Source: Vandiemenella viatica (lineage: Eukaryota; Arthropoda; Insecta; Orthoptera; Morabidae). From it: a stretch of DNA of 64,000 nucleotides. A program made the translations under genes and the position numbers. Below are positions 11,147-23,290 of the stretch, piece after piece. Below the pieces are notes generated by a model. It searched no databases, was not told where the DNA came from, and saw only the letters and a program-made list of their open reading frames with translations. Each line of letters begins with the position of its first letter. Position 1 is the first letter of the stretch. The DNA lies in NCBI GenBank assembly GCA_031002005.1, contig JARYHS010009186.1, positions 182,864,437-182,928,436 on the forward strand, given 5' to 3'.

Positions 11147-11332
11147 TTAATACAGAAGTCCAGCTGTTTGAAGCGTTTCTCCTTGACACTTATAGACAGT
11201 CATTGTGATGGCAGCTTTCAGGGCAAACACTTGATAACCCCTGAAACTGCCGCTACCAAAACGACTGTTGTGTGCAGTGGATTGCGTCTGAACTACGCAG
11301 GTGCTGGAGTGATGTGAACTGTGTCCCGGCAC
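11147..11332 (-). pseudogene. Helicase-like fragment (Pif1/Helitron motif VI type)
   Basis: A 61-codon minus-strand frame contains VFALKAAITMTVYKCQGETL. That resembles the 'FPLxxAxAMTIhKSQGqTL' end of Pif1-like and Helitron helicases, where the R/K-x-Q-G segment contacts ATP. No Walker A or B segment and no Rep domain is seen nearby, so this would be only a small relic. The call rests on one motif. Confidence 0.4.
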
Positions 11333-11339
11333 TCGTGAT

Positions 11340-12200
11340 TTTAACGTAAACTGAGTATGCTATGTCGCATGAGAATTAAACTGCTTATATACCGTAAACC
11401 CGGAGTCAACCTAATAAGCAGATAATTCCCTTAATATTAAACTGTAGGTAAATAATAATGGTATTGTGGTGTCGTAGACCGTGAGTGGGTAGCCTAAACT
11501 GAGAATTGCTTGTCTGTCTGTCTGAGACCCGTGTGAACTCGCAGCTGCTACTGCGGGATGCCTCAGATATCCCCTTGGATTCCGAACTCAACACAGTGGT
11601 AAAGTAGCGAAATATCTTACTCCTTCAGCAAAAATAATAACTGTATCGATAAATCCCTCTCATTTATGGTTTGGTGCGGTATCACTAGAAATTTCTGTTC
11701 CGTTGAGCGCAAATAGGTTTATGGCTTGCTAGCGTTGCTACTAGAAAAGCATTGCTTTGCTGACGCCATATACTTTGATAAATATATCCTTGAGGCCAAT
11801 ATTTTAATTTTGTTTAGATGGGGTTTGCATTCTCCTTTACCGCTAACGCTTCTGAAAGACCACATCGCATTGCCTCATATCAAACTTATGATAAAAATAA
11901 GTATATACAGGATGTTAATATTATTTCGAGAGTAAACGATTGAAATTATTCTAGTATTCTTCCATTAGTATTTCATAAGCATTTGTAAATTCATTACAGA
12001 CATGTGGGTTTAAAGAATAGAAAGAAAGAAACATGTTGATGGCAGCTGTATCTTCGCAACTTCGTTCAATTCAACTGTGCGGATATCTCTCTTAAAGGGA
12101 TTATGTCACAGTTGACTTTTATTCGTTCACTAAAAACACAATAAACATTTCCTATTGCGAGAAGTAATTTGTCTTTATTTATATAGTATCTTTTGATCAC
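11340..12200. other. Noncoding stretch
   Basis: No gene or clear repeat. Open frames (62 and 69 codons) have no family resemblance. Confidence 0.45.
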
Positions 12201-12209
12201 TTTTATTTA

Positions 12210-12560
12210 ATTTCTTAGCTTTTCGACATCACATCAAAAATAAACATGGTTTATTTCACTTTCTGAAACATGAAACTCCATCGAAATCTGACCATCAGTG
12301 TTTGCGGGAATCGCGTTCAAAGCGAATACTAATTTGCTTCTGACTTCACATTTAAATGTAATCTTCCTTATTTTACCCCCATATGCAGGGGCTGCACATT
12401 GTTAAAAAACTTGATGTAAATCCGACCAATATTTTTTGAGTGAATTCCGTTCATCCAAAATGACACAAATTTTAAAAACAGCTAATTGTTTTTCTCTAGG
12501 CCATTAACAATGCCACCAACTCATTTTTTTTAATTTTTATTATCAAGTCTCAATTGCTTA
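12210..12560 (+). repeat. Dispersed repeat of unknown family, copy 1
   Basis: The order 'tttcgacatcacat', a variable middle, 'tttttgagtga...ttccgttcatccaaa', 'ttaaaaacagctaattg' and 'ccaccaactcatttttttt' recurs at 27440-27675 in the same orientation with substitutions. No frame or tRNA-like head is visible. It may be a LINE 3' UTR or a nonautonomous element. Confidence 0.45.
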
Positions 12561-13299
12561 GATTTTTTTCGGTTACATTCTCATTATATTAATAGATAGC
12601 ATCTGCGACATTTGCATTCTTAAGGCAATGAGATAAATAACAAAAGTAAAAGATTTTGTACTAATAACAATTCACATATTTCAAAATTCAGAAAATTAAA
12701 TTTCAAGCTTATGTTTGAGCTGGAGGTTATTAAATTTAATTATGCTGATTTAATCCAAAGGAATTGATTAACTAACTATTTTGGCATATTGGAAAATGAT
12801 TAGAATTGCACACGGGGTTATCTTGTTTTTGCGAAAACAATTTTAATGCTGCTGATATTATGAGCACCAGAAGGTATTTAAGTTCCGTCCTTCTAGACAG
12901 TTTATTAATTACAACTTACAGTAAATTATCACTTCTTTCTGATCATCTGCCACAGATGTTATTGAGCTCATACATATTACAAAACTGACACAGTTTAGAA
13001 ATATAGATGAATCCAAAAACACAGAATAAACTCTAGTAGTTTGATACCTGAGCAACAGACAAAGTAATAGCACATGGAGTGATTACTTTAGCCTAAAGTT
13101 GCTAATTTGAAACTGTAGCTTCTTCTCTGACGCATTGTTTCGAAATTTGTAAAAAAAAAAAATTCTTTAATAGGACTTCAGTTATTGTTAAACGGCGCTT
13201 GTTTACTACTAGTATTGAACAGAAACTAAAAAAAAAGAGAATTTGAATTCTACGGGAAAATACAATTATATTATTTTATTATTTATTTATGTTTGATTA

Positions 13300-13490
13300 T
13301 GGATGAGGTCTTTAGAAACGGGAAAGGACTGGGGGCAGGTAATAGAAAGGAATTTGGCCTTGCCCTTTCACTTGTAATCATTAGGGTAAACAATGGAAAT
13401 AAGTAATCTGATGGCCAAAGCAGATTCGAACCCGTGTCTTCCCAGATGCGAGGCCAGAAGGTTACTGTTTACCCCACCACGCTTGGGTTA
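13300..13490 (-). mobile_element. SINE family A, minus-strand copy
   Basis: On the minus strand a B-box-like GGTTCGAATC-related head (13428-13440) is followed by the family body, with the 3' end near 13300. It has substitutions throughout and a shortened middle. Confidence 0.75.
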
Positions 13491-13859
13491 TATTTCGTTA
13501 ATTAAGAAATTTTATGTAATCTTGGCGTATTTACTTTGTTTTCCAGAATCAACAAAGTGAAAAGAAAAAGATTGTAAGTATCATAATTACCAGAGCAAGT
13601 TACGTAGATACATTGAAATCCACAAGCAAAATCTGTTCAGGTCTATTTCAGAATAGAATAGACTTCATCAGAATCCTCTAGTCAATATTCGGATATTAGA
13701 ATTTTGTCTTCTGTCTGTCGTTATTGTTAGTAGTATATTTATATAGTTGGTTCAAAATGTTTTTCTTACTTAATCTCAGTGGTTTCCCGTGTGATCAACT
13801 TATTTATTTTCCTAGGATCCGGAGATTTGCTAATTGGTTACGTAGCTACTCCAGGTAGT

Positions 13860-14065
13860 TTCATTAACACCGAACCGCAGCTGCGACAAAAGGCTGCTCG
13901 TTAATCTGAGCACTGCCACCTAGGCCGCTGCCAAACAACTCTGTGACGTCATCGGCCGTCCTCGCACCCCACAAAGCTGGCGTCGCTCGCGCGGCGGCCC
14001 AGCCACTGGAATGCGTTAATTAAACAACTAGGCGGCGGGCTGCGACACCTCCTCGCGATTACCAA
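13860..14065. promoter_or_regulatory. CpG-rich block with CRE octamer
   Basis: This block of about 200 bases is clearly GC-richer than its AT-rich flanks and dense in CpG (for example 'ggcgtcgctcgcgcggcgg' near 13980). It holds a perfect palindromic CRE (tgacgtca, 13944-13951). No long ORF or splice-bounded exon is convincing. It could be a promoter, an untranslated first exon or a conserved enhancer. Confidence 0.4.
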
Positions 14066-15640
14066 CATCACAGACAGCACCATCACGCTCTTCAGTTCTC
14101 TCTTCTCGTGCATTAACATTTCTTTCATTCACGCTATTGTGTTAAAACACCATCACTTCTTTCACGTCTTGTTTTATGGATAAATTCATTCAAGGCATTC
14201 ACTCAATTGCCAGTGTAAAAATGTCTTTCGAGTACATTAGTTATGTATCTTTAAGTGGCTAAGAAGTCCAGTTTTAAGCCACAGGGTTTTTCGCAGTGAT
14301 GATTGTGGGAGCTATCTCTATGCTGGTTGAAATAAGACGTTGTCATGAAAACAATAAATAACTCGCCTCGAGTTTTTCAATATTTAAAATTTACTTCAAA
14401 AACATTTTAAGTCATTTAAAAATTATTCTCTCTTTCTTTATGCACTTTTTTTTAGTTTTCAGTCCTCAGACTCAACTCTCTTTTTCGCTTTAACAATCAA
14501 TATAATACTTTTTGCTTAGGTCAGCCAGGATCATAATATTAGCTTACAGGCTAGCCAACATAACTATTTATTCTCTTATGCTGAATACGTTCACCTCGCA
14601 CATAAACATATTATTTTACATAAGTTGTTTCATATTTACTACTTTTTAGATTTGTTATCTCATAACACACACCGAATACGTGGTCGTGACGAAGCAGCTA
14701 CTGTCATCTTCTCTCGTCGCTTCCTGCGATTTATTTCGTCGGATTCTAGTCGTCGACGTTGTTTTTCAAAATGCTATGGGCCCTCATGCACCATTCGCCA
14801 CCATGCAGATCGATCAGACACTACATTTGAAAGTTGTTTGTGTTTATTTAGCATTTATTAATAGTGGATTTAATGCTAATGTTGAATTATAGATTCTGTT
14901 TTCCATATCAATTTCATTGACTGTTCTTTAGTTGCGAACACATGATTTCTTTCAGGAGGCGAGACATGTGCAATCCATCGAAGTTGGTGTTTAATTATCA
15001 CCGCCTCATTGCCGGATGTATTCGCTTCTTCTAGGATGCTGGTGTTTGTTAGATTGTCCTGCCTATGCATAAAAGGCACACGGATTACAACATGAATTAA
15101 ACTTGTTGACAATAAAACGCTTGTGAGCAAACTAGGTTGTTTTCATAACTACCTCGAAATATGCAAGAAATAATCTTCAGTTATTTCTTCCGCTCAAGAG
15201 TTATGTTTGACAGCTGACTTCTTTCGTCACATATATTGGAATAATAACTTCCTTACTCGCTAGTATAATCTCTCTTTACATTATATATCTCTCACAAGCA
15301 GAGTATCTATTTCAGAACCTAAGAATGTAATATATACTACTACGCTTTAAAATTTTAGTTCAGCAGATGTTTAAAGACGCTTATGAAGCGAATTCTATTG
15401 CAACCCAAAATATAATTGCTATTAATAGACATAAATTTATAAACAGGGGTGTATGCTGTTTCGGGAAACGACCGCAAGGTTATTTTTTTTTTTTTCGTCA
15501 CTGCGCCTTAAATTACATTTTTAACTAAGCTGAACAAGTTTATTGAATTAACATCTTTGAGAAGATTGACACGGATGTACAGTACAGTTCCCCTGATGAA
15601 ATTTCACTCAGCAAGCTTTTATAATTAATTTTTTTGTTAC
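14066..15640. other. AT-rich noncoding stretch
   Basis: Nothing recognisable. Overlapping frames near 14625-14892 contain Arg/Ser-rich sequence from a CG-containing patch, with no domain. Confidence 0.4.
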
Positions 15641-15649
15641 GGGTTTTAT

Positions 15650-15848
15650 GACATGTCGGCATCTAGGTATTTAGATCCCCAATGGAACGGAGGAAGGAAA
15701 TCGGCCAAGGCGTTTTGAAGGAACCATGCCGGTATTCACATGGAGTGTAGTAAACTATGGAAAACTAAAATCTGTATGGCTGGACGGGGATTCTTCTGAA
15801 TGCCAGGCCCATGCTGTACCATTCAACCACCAGGCTCTGAAAGCTATT
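15650..15848 (-). mobile_element. SINE family A, minus-strand copy
   Basis: The body (ttttgaaggaaccatgcc, catggagtg) and the head complement (ctggacggggattc, aaccaccaggctc) are recognisable but diverged. The B box is damaged (ggggattcttc). Confidence 0.7.
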
Positions 15849-15849
15849 T

Positions 15850-16955
15850 AAGGTTAGTCCTACGAATATATTTCCGAGGTTTTTAGGTTCTCAGTTCCTG
15901 CCATAATAATTGAATTATATATTTTTAATGTTCTTATGGACGTCACCAAATTGTAGATTTTGAATGACTCTCGTGGGGCTTGTCCTTGGGGAAATTAGTT
16001 TAATACCACCAGATAAACCAACAAGTAGTATTCGACTGATCCTTTATAAGAATTTAGTTTCCTTGCCTGAAGTCAGATTTACTATGTTAAAGTCAGCTAC
16101 CAAGTCGTATGTCTGGTAAGTACGACAGTTAAGCATTACCAATGACCACAGTTACTAATGTTTTGTTGGTTGCAGAATATAATGATGGGACTTGTGACTC
16201 TTTTTTCGTGGTGTCTACCATTTTTTCAGTTTGTACAGAGAACAGTATGTAGTCACTTAATCTTAGCCAAGCGTACACGCTAAAAGGTGGTCCAAATCGT
16301 TTTTGTGAATCCCATCGACGAAATAATAATACTATCTATGTTCCTATCTTTGTCGGTGCACCAGAACTGAAACGCCTTTGAGATGTGTTATCTTGATCTC
16401 GTTCTCAATTTCGAAACGCTCCATCGTGCGAGTCATCAACTAGTTTGTGTCTGATAGTAAACAATCAACTGGCCAGATGGCTGTAAACAATATGCTCGCG
16501 CCTTTGACTCGTGTCAGAACACCGTCATTGAGGCGAGCGGCACTCGTGAGCATACGCGACTATCACAGTGTGCGTATCTCTCTCCGTAAGCCGTACCTTC
16601 ATTACTGCTTTGAGAGGCATTCATCTTTGCTTTCAGTAAAGACACTAAAGCAGCGACAGTTGGACGATTCCGTCAAGGGGATTAAACGAAAACGTGGCTA
16701 ACTGTAGCACTGCAGCAAATACTGTACATTCGTCCCATCATAACTCATCCACCTGCCGCCGCATAACTCAATCGTATTCCTTTAAAGTGCTAAGCAATTA
16801 ACTGTTTGTGAGACGCACATTCAAACAACAGTGTTTATTTTAAATTAACTCCAAACAATTCCGCCGCAGATAATCTATATTCGGAATCGGAAGATCTGGC
16901 CTTCACTTGTCGATTAGTATTATAACAATTAAAAAGAGCCAAGTCTGTGTCGGCA
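15850..16955. other. Noncoding stretch
   Basis: I recognise no gene. The 84-codon frame at 16447-16701 (+) begins at GTG and not ATG and matches no family. The region around 16480-16700 is somewhat GC-richer than its surroundings. Confidence 0.4.
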
Positions 16956-16956
16956 T

Positions 16957-17535
16957 TATACAGGGTGATTCAAAAAAACGTGGGCAAAATGACATGGTAG
17001 GTCTGTCATACAATAAGGATCAAAAATCGCATAGGACCAGAGGGTCGCAAACGCCTGTAGAGGGCGCTAGAGCCACGAGAGAGCTTTGCGATACAAACAC
17101 GGTCTCTTGGATTTTTTCTTGTGGGGATTTTTAAAAGGACTTGTGTATCAAACACCTGTTGAAACGCCGGAAGACTTGGTAGGATGAATCGTTGCGGCTG
17201 CCGGTTGTGTTCGAGATGCACCTGGTATCTTTGAGAAGGTGCGGCGTTCCATGCAACGGAAATGCTGGGCTTGTCTCGATGCATCTGGCAAAAACTTTGA
17301 GCATCTGCTGTAGGCTCAACATTTGGCTTGCATTAGTCGCATGTGAGTGAGTAATTATCAATAAAGTGATTTGTAATGGTTTTGTTTCTTCTCTTTGGGT
17401 CACTATTATTTTAGACGCCCTGTAGCGGCTCCAGATCGCAGTTGCGACCCTCTGTTCCTATGCGATTTTTGATTCTTATTGTATCACTGATCTACATTGT
17501 AATTTGGTCCACGTTATTTTGAATCACCCTGTATA
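16957..17535 (+). mobile_element. Mariner/Tc1-like TIR element with transposase remnant
   Basis: The outermost 29 bases (tatacagggtgattcaaaa... at 16957 and its complement ending at 17535) match at 27 of 29 positions. Inverted similarity continues inward about 100 bases, so 'aatcaaaaatcgcatagga' and 'agagggtcgcaa' recur inverted. The ends include TA, as expected for Tc1/mariner TA duplications. Between the TIRs, after a CDS-like stretch beginning 'ttggattttttcttgtgggg', plus-strand sequence from about 17104 encodes pieces such as DFFLWG, YQTPVETPEDLV, VRRSMQRKCWACL and NFEHLL. These are the familiar C-terminal end of insect mariner-like transposases. It is an internally deleted, nonautonomous copy. 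Confidence 0.85.
17104..17311 (+). pseudogene. C-terminal remnant of mariner-like transposase
   Basis: After one frame correction this stretch reads DFFLWGF, then GLVYQTPVETPEDLV, RIVAAAGCVRDAPGIFEKVR, RSMQRKCWACLDASGKNF and EHLL, followed by a stop at about 17311. The DFFLWG segment contains the last catalytic-region Asp context of the family. The DNA-binding and earlier catalytic parts are absent. It lies inside the TIR element at 16957-17535, which supports the assignment. Confidence 0.75.
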
Positions 17536-17639
17536 TTAATGTGTTATTGTCGCAAAGTAACAGATTAAGCGTGGTGTTTTCACAATGTTTGGGCTATCAT
17601 ATTCTCCGTCGGCATGGTCAGGTGAAGAACTGACTTTTT

Positions 17640-17870
17640 TTTCCTTATGACTTTACGTCTCCTCAACGTCGAGATCATTAGAGGGGGAGGGGGGAGGGGG
17701 GAGGAAGGAAATTACCGGTGTACAAGTAACGGGAACAGATTCTGCCATAGCCTTTTGAAGGAATTATCTCGCTATTCCGCTGGTACGGGGAAATCTTTAA
17801 AAACCCATATCTGGATAGCCGGAGCGAGATTTGAACCCGTGTCATCACCATGCAGGAAGACAAGCTGTAA
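17640..17870 (-). mobile_element. SINE family A, minus-strand copy
   Basis: From the poly-T at 17635 it runs through the 3'-end complement (gactttacgtctcctcaacg), a G-rich expansion (gggggaggggggagggggg, about 17683-17702), the body and the B-box complement (gagatttgaacccgtgtc). The G-rich tract is peculiar to this copy. Confidence 0.8.
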
Positions 17871-19430
17871 ATGTCTTCCGGCTTTGTTAGCACTTCACCT
17901 GAAGATGGCGACGAAGTAACTGATGACCCAAATATTGTGTGAAAGCACCATGTCTAATTCGGTTAGTTTTGCGAGAAGAATACGTTAATACTACAACAAT
18001 TGTCGCAATTCGTAACGTCATACATTATACTGCGAGGAAGGTTCCTTAGGTGACGTATGTGCACACTGTCGGAGAACAGATTGAAGGTACCGGGTTGATC
18101 ACAGTTCCTTCCGACTCACAAATTAGTGCCCTTTATAATTAGTTTTGACCACCTAAGATAAGGTCCATCAGACTTCGTTAATTAATTAATTATCGGCCGC
18201 CACCATCGGCTGGCTAGGGTACAAATCAAGAACAAGTATAACTATAAGTTTCTTCAAAGAATCACTTCGAGTATGTAGACCAAAGATTTATTCAGAGTTT
18301 TGTGCTGCACAAATGCACCAATGGAAAAATAATAATAATAATAAACACACACACAAGTAAATTACTAGTAGTGACAAATAATCCGAAGATGCAAGTTCTA
18401 AAGAGTGAAAAGCAATACTCATTCAATCACTTTCACGTATCTGTTCATACCAAGACAGTTCACCAACATCCACCACGTAATCTCGTAGTTTCCTTCTGTC
18501 AGTGAGACGTTTTCCCGACGCGGTAGCCCGTAATAAGTAACTCACGGGGACCTATACACTTCAGTACAAATCATTTGTTAATTATTTTCGGCCACGACTT
18601 ACACCGAGCTACAACAAGAACCAGAGGCATGATACCACACGACGTTCTCTGCACGACAGGCTGTATAGTGCCATTTGGCGCTTCAGGCCAAATAAAATAA
18701 AATAAAAACACACTCTCTGCTCTACAAATCGATTGTCAGTCTCGCAAGTCACCGATGCACATAGCATTCGATACTCGGCATAGAATAAACATAATAACTA
18801 AAATAAGTTAATTACTGAAGGGGGCAAGCCTACTGTAATGTGACAACACATGTTATCAGCAGGCTAGTTAACTTGCTAACGTTAAGGATCGACAGGAGAA
18901 TACACTGAAATTTGCAAAAAAATCAATAAAAAATCACTTATTATGAAACTTTTTTCAGTTTTTTCGCTGCTGTCATGATATTGTCGAGATATACGGTGGG
19001 TCCAAAAACTCCCCTCTTTCCCGTTGTTTCGAACAATGCCTAGGGTCTTCAGGGGACAAACCACCTGCTGAGTCTGCTGGAGACTCCCACATCCTCAGTA
19101 GGTAGATTTTTCCCTGTAGATCATTTAGGCACTGGTCGAAACGTAGGGAAAAGTAGCAAGAGTGTTTGGACGCATGGTAAATTCCGTGAGATTATTTACA
19201 ACACTGTTATTATGATTTGACCAGACTGAGATGAACAAGATTGTCCATAGAAACATCTGATGCAAGTATCGATAAGTGACGCGGCGAAGCTCTGAGTATA
19301 CGACCTCATCTTATAGAGTGCATTTGAGATTACTACATTACGTTTCCTACTAATGAGAATTTGAATTCTTTGATGTACTGCAGCCTTGTAGGATTGCTCC
19401 GTATGAGTTCGTGGGTACAGGCCGTGTCCC
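17871..19430. other. Noncoding stretch
   Basis: No gene seen. It includes an AAT-type microsatellite (about 18328-18344) and an AAAAT-type short run (about 18690-18710). Short frames show no domains. Confidence 0.4.
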
Positions 19431-19566
19431 CACACATCTTGCTCCCTGAGCCGCGGGTGTGAGTGGCCTGGTGGGGGGTGCGTGGGCAGGGTTGCGCGCT
19501 GGTGGTGGTGGTGGTGGGGCCTCGACTTGGAGCCGCTGGCCACAGTCCGCGCGCATCCCTCCGCAG
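19430..19566 (+). promoter_or_regulatory. GC-rich block upstream of candidate start exon
   Basis: This is the most GC-rich part of the window, with a (GGT) microsatellite (about 19499-19517) and several CpGs. It ends in 'catccctccgcag', which fits a 3' splice acceptor. It could equally be transcribed 5' UTR if the gene starts here. It directly precedes the ATG at 19569. Confidence 0.45.
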
Positions 19567-19620
19567 ACATGGTCGACCCGCTCAAAGTCTTCTGGCTGCT
19601 CACCAACAGCACCTACCTCG
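19567..19620 (+). CDS. Candidate first coding exon of a host gene
   Basis: After a possible acceptor (ccctccgcag, ending 19566) comes 'ac', then ATG at 19569 with G at -3 and G at +4, a good start context. It encodes MVDPLKVFWLLTNSTYL (17 residues) plus one base, then the donor gtaagg at 19621. Codons are almost all G- or C-ending, unlike the AT-rich surroundings, which suggests selection on coding sequence. The hydrophobic VFWLL stretch could begin a signal or membrane segment, but the rest of the protein lies outside what I can see. I do not recognise the gene. The intron would start in phase 1. No second exon is identified downstream. Confidence 0.55.
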
Positions 19621-21990
19621 GTAAGGCAACGCAAGCCGCGCTCTGCCTGACCGCTTCACAGACAACTTACACTCTCTTTACAGTCTCTTTACAGCATACA
19701 GATCCTCTCTATACAATCCAGATGCCGCTAAGGCCACATATCGAAACTTATTTTTTTTTTTAATTTGTACTTACAAAACTCACAAGTATTTCTACGCAAT
19801 ATTTAATGCTCTATTGTATACATTTATTCAACCCATCTGGCGGTATTAATTGAAATTATCTGTGATTGTCTTTCTTCGGAGACCAGTGTTCCATAAAATT
19901 TAGATTTAAATTTCCTTAAGGTTTTTTTTTTAATATATAAAAAAGGAACGGAATAAAATTTCGTAATTGATTGAGTGTTAAATATGTATTTTATTTTTGT
20001 TTAATTTATTTTTAAATAACCGTTCTATTTCCGTGTTTATTGAAGCATCACATGTTTCTGTTCACTAATGTCTTTCGGCCTTAAAATAACTAACAAAACG
20101 GATTTCGCTATGGAATGAAAAACTAGCATTAAATTCCGACCATTAAAAATCAGTTCTTGTTATCACTTTTACTGAGGAGCTTGCGTATAAAAGCTGCAAC
20201 CTTCTAACTGAGACTTGATTGAAAATTAAGTTTATGACATTTCTTGAGATTTTCGCACAATGTCCGCATGGCATCATTGTTGTTACATTGCAATGGTAAT
20301 AAACAAGTATAATAAGTACTATATTATCTGTTCTCACGATGCCACGAAAGGTATATTTTTCTCTTTACCTGGTCTTACCAGTCGAACAGTGAAAGATAGA
20401 TTGAAATCTTCAGTTTAAGGTTTTTATTTTTATTTTTTATAAATAAAAGACATCATTAAATAACTTTTATTTTAGTTTGGTACATGTATATTAATCTATC
20501 TTGTGTCGGATTTGTAATAAATTTAGATAATAAAGTTTAATATCACGCATTAAGGAAAACCACAGCGAAAGAGTCTGAGTTGGTAGCTCGTTTGGCTGAA
20601 ATTTGATACCCATCTTTTTAATCTCCTCACCGTCCAAATATTTTGGTAGAATCTTATTAACTATTAATTTTTGTTTATTATAGAAATACGTAAAACAAAT
20701 ATTTTATGATTATTATTACGACAATAGCAGATAAAATGCAATGTAGGGCGGATTCTGTGAACTCTTTCAAGCCTACGCCTCACGTTTTAATACTTATGGT
20801 AATTACTCGAATCCTTTGTTAACTGCTTTAATTGCGAAAGTGTTATAAAAATATGAATTATTTGTTAAAATTTTGTGTTCAAATTTGTACGAATAAAAAG
20901 CGAATAATTAAATCTAAATTAAATGGTCTCATATCAACCGAAGTAATACAAATTAATCTAATAATGTAGACGTATTAACCCTAATATTATTTTACGATTC
21001 CATATGTTCCAAGTATTTATACAATAAGTTTCAGAATTTTAAAACTGTAATCATATTTATCAATGTTTTAAATAATTAAATTCGTTAGTGACATTTCCCA
21101 AATTAATTCGTCTATCTCCAACTGTCCATAACTGTCCTTACTAAAAACTAAGGTGATAATATAACCCTTACTATGATGTAATTGCTAGATAGCTGTAGTA
21201 TAAGACCAAGAGAAAATCAGCACAGCTAACAATAGGAAATTCTTGATTGTTCCTCTTAAGCCGTAACTGTTCCTACATATACGACGTAGTTTAAATTTAA
21301 TTAACTGTGTTTTGGGCAGTCTGATTACTCAGTAGTTTTAAGGTGTCTAATTAAGAATCTGATGGACCCCGGTTTTGACTGGGATTTATTAAAGGTCTTT
21401 AAAATTCAGTTCACATCCGGAAAAAGCTAGCTTCGTAAACGTACAGAAACCTACAACATTACTGATATTTTAATTTCGCGTAAAGAAGCAGACTTTATTA
21501 CCTGGTGTAAAAGCGGGTTATACAGATACAGTCAACCAACGTATATCACCAAATGCATCAGTTACAAGGATTATTATTTATTCCGTTAAATTGACAGCAA
21601 AAGTACTTTTACATGTGGGGAAAGAGTGATATAAGTCACCCAAACCAGTTGTCATTTTCCGTTACTGTGTATTCAGATGTTTAATAATGGCTGTGGGTTA
21701 TGTTTGCACCATTCATTTATCAGTATTTCTCATTAAGTCAAATGGGTATATGTGACTGCAAAAAATCTAGTTTTTCAAAGTACCCGTATTATAGTCGGCA
21801 GTTCCAGTTTTCAAGGAAGCGACCACCAGAAGCAGTAACTAGCCCTGTTCGTTAATAAGAGCAATTTGTCCCAAGATGACATTTAGAATAATGATTGCTA
21901 TTATACATTGCTATAAATACGTACTGATACACATAATTTCAAAATTTATTGCCGAGCTCTTGAATATTTTTCAATATTTTTTTTAATTTT
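19621..21990. other. AT-rich stretch, possibly intron of the 19.57-kb exon
   Basis: Very AT-rich with many short homopolymers. No repeat family or exon recognised. If the exon call is right, this is intronic on the plus strand. Confidence 0.35.
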
Positions 21991-21994
21991 TTTT

Positions 21995-22215
21995 TGCTTT
22001 GGCCTTTACGCCTAAGTAACGTCGAGGTAATTAGAGGCGGGAGGGGACTGGAATCAGGTAACTGGAAGGAACTCGCACACGGTATTTTGAAGGAACCTTC
22101 CCGTCAAGTGCCTGAAGTGATTTTGGTAATGGATGGAAAACCGAATCTGGATAGCCAAACGGGGATTTGAACTCGTGTCCACTCGAATACCAGACCCGAG
22201 CGTTACCATTCTCAC
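21995..22215 (-). mobile_element. SINE family A, minus-strand copy
   Basis: It contains the complement of the family 3' end (cctttacgcctaagtaacg), the body (ttttgaaggaaccttccc, gtgcctgaagtg) and the head (acggggatttgaactcgtgtc, ccagacccgagcgttacc). A poly-T tract precedes it at 21977-21996. Confidence 0.8.
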
Positions 22216-23290
22216 CTTTACGATCATAAACCGATAAGAAAGTTAGTATCGCCATAGGATATGCAGACCTATTTTGGCTGATCTATGGATATAAATGTTA
22301 ATTTTTACAATGTTACAAGAATACTCTAAAAAGACAGGTACTTCGTAATCATCATTTGGCAGCATGTTGTAATCTTGTGTTAAGTAACAAGTAAATTAAT
22401 CTCTCTGTCTGTTTGGATATTTTCCTGCTCCGAATAATTGTGCGTTTTTGCAAGTTTCAAACATATTACATTAAATAAAAATTCCAGTTTTGTTATGAGT
22501 AACGTCCTTAGCAAGCCTACGATGGAATGAAAATGAGACGAGAAAAAAGTGGAAATTTTTTTTCCATTTATTATGGAGGAATATGTTCTTTTACTGGGAA
22601 CAATGAATTTTCTGGACTGTGTACTAAAGCCACTGCATTCTTTTTAACTGTCTAACTGATGGATGCAGGGGTACAATGTAATGCAAATTGGTAGCGTACT
22701 TATGTTCACATTGACACAAGAACAGAATAACACCGTCCTCAACACAATTTTTTACGCAAATGATTGCAGTTTCAACAACAATTTTACTTTTCCAGTTGCG
22801 TCTTTTCATCACACAGCGGAACGTAAACGTGATTTTAAAATGGCAATTGTTAACCTCTAAAATAAATGGCATAAAAAAGCTCGTAAGTAATTAAAGAAAG
22901 AGACCAAGAGAAGAAAGTGTTTGGATTGCAGTACATTTGCTGTAGTTTAAATATTTTCGGATTCAACATTTTTTTGACATGCATGAAATAAAACAGTTCA
23001 TTGAAAACCTTTTGGAACCCATTCTTTATAAAATATAAAAATTGACAAGCTATTCAAAAACAGATATTAGATGGCACCATATTTTTTTCCGACTTCACGC
23101 TACAAAGTTGGTTCAAACCGATTTCAGGAATCACAGAGTAATAATAATAAAATGTCTTCGGGCAGAATATGTAGATAAATTTGTTCACACGTGAAGCGTG
23201 TTATTTCATACGATATCTACACATATAATTAGTCTGTAATCGGGAAAAAAATCTGTACATTCGAGATACAATTGAAAAAATGAATTTGAG
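22216..23290. other. AT-rich noncoding stretch
   Basis: No gene or repeat recognised. Short frames on both strands near 22624-22872 overlap each other and show no domain. Confidence 0.4.

Noticed and set aside
16447..16701. 84-codon frame that looks coding by amino-acid mix
   Set aside because: It begins at GTG and has no homology I can recognise; not a eukaryotic start.
19459..19650. Gly/Trp-rich frames across the GGT microsatellite
   Set aside because: They are shadows of a simple repeat and the GC-rich patch; only the 17-codon frame from 19569 has start and donor support.
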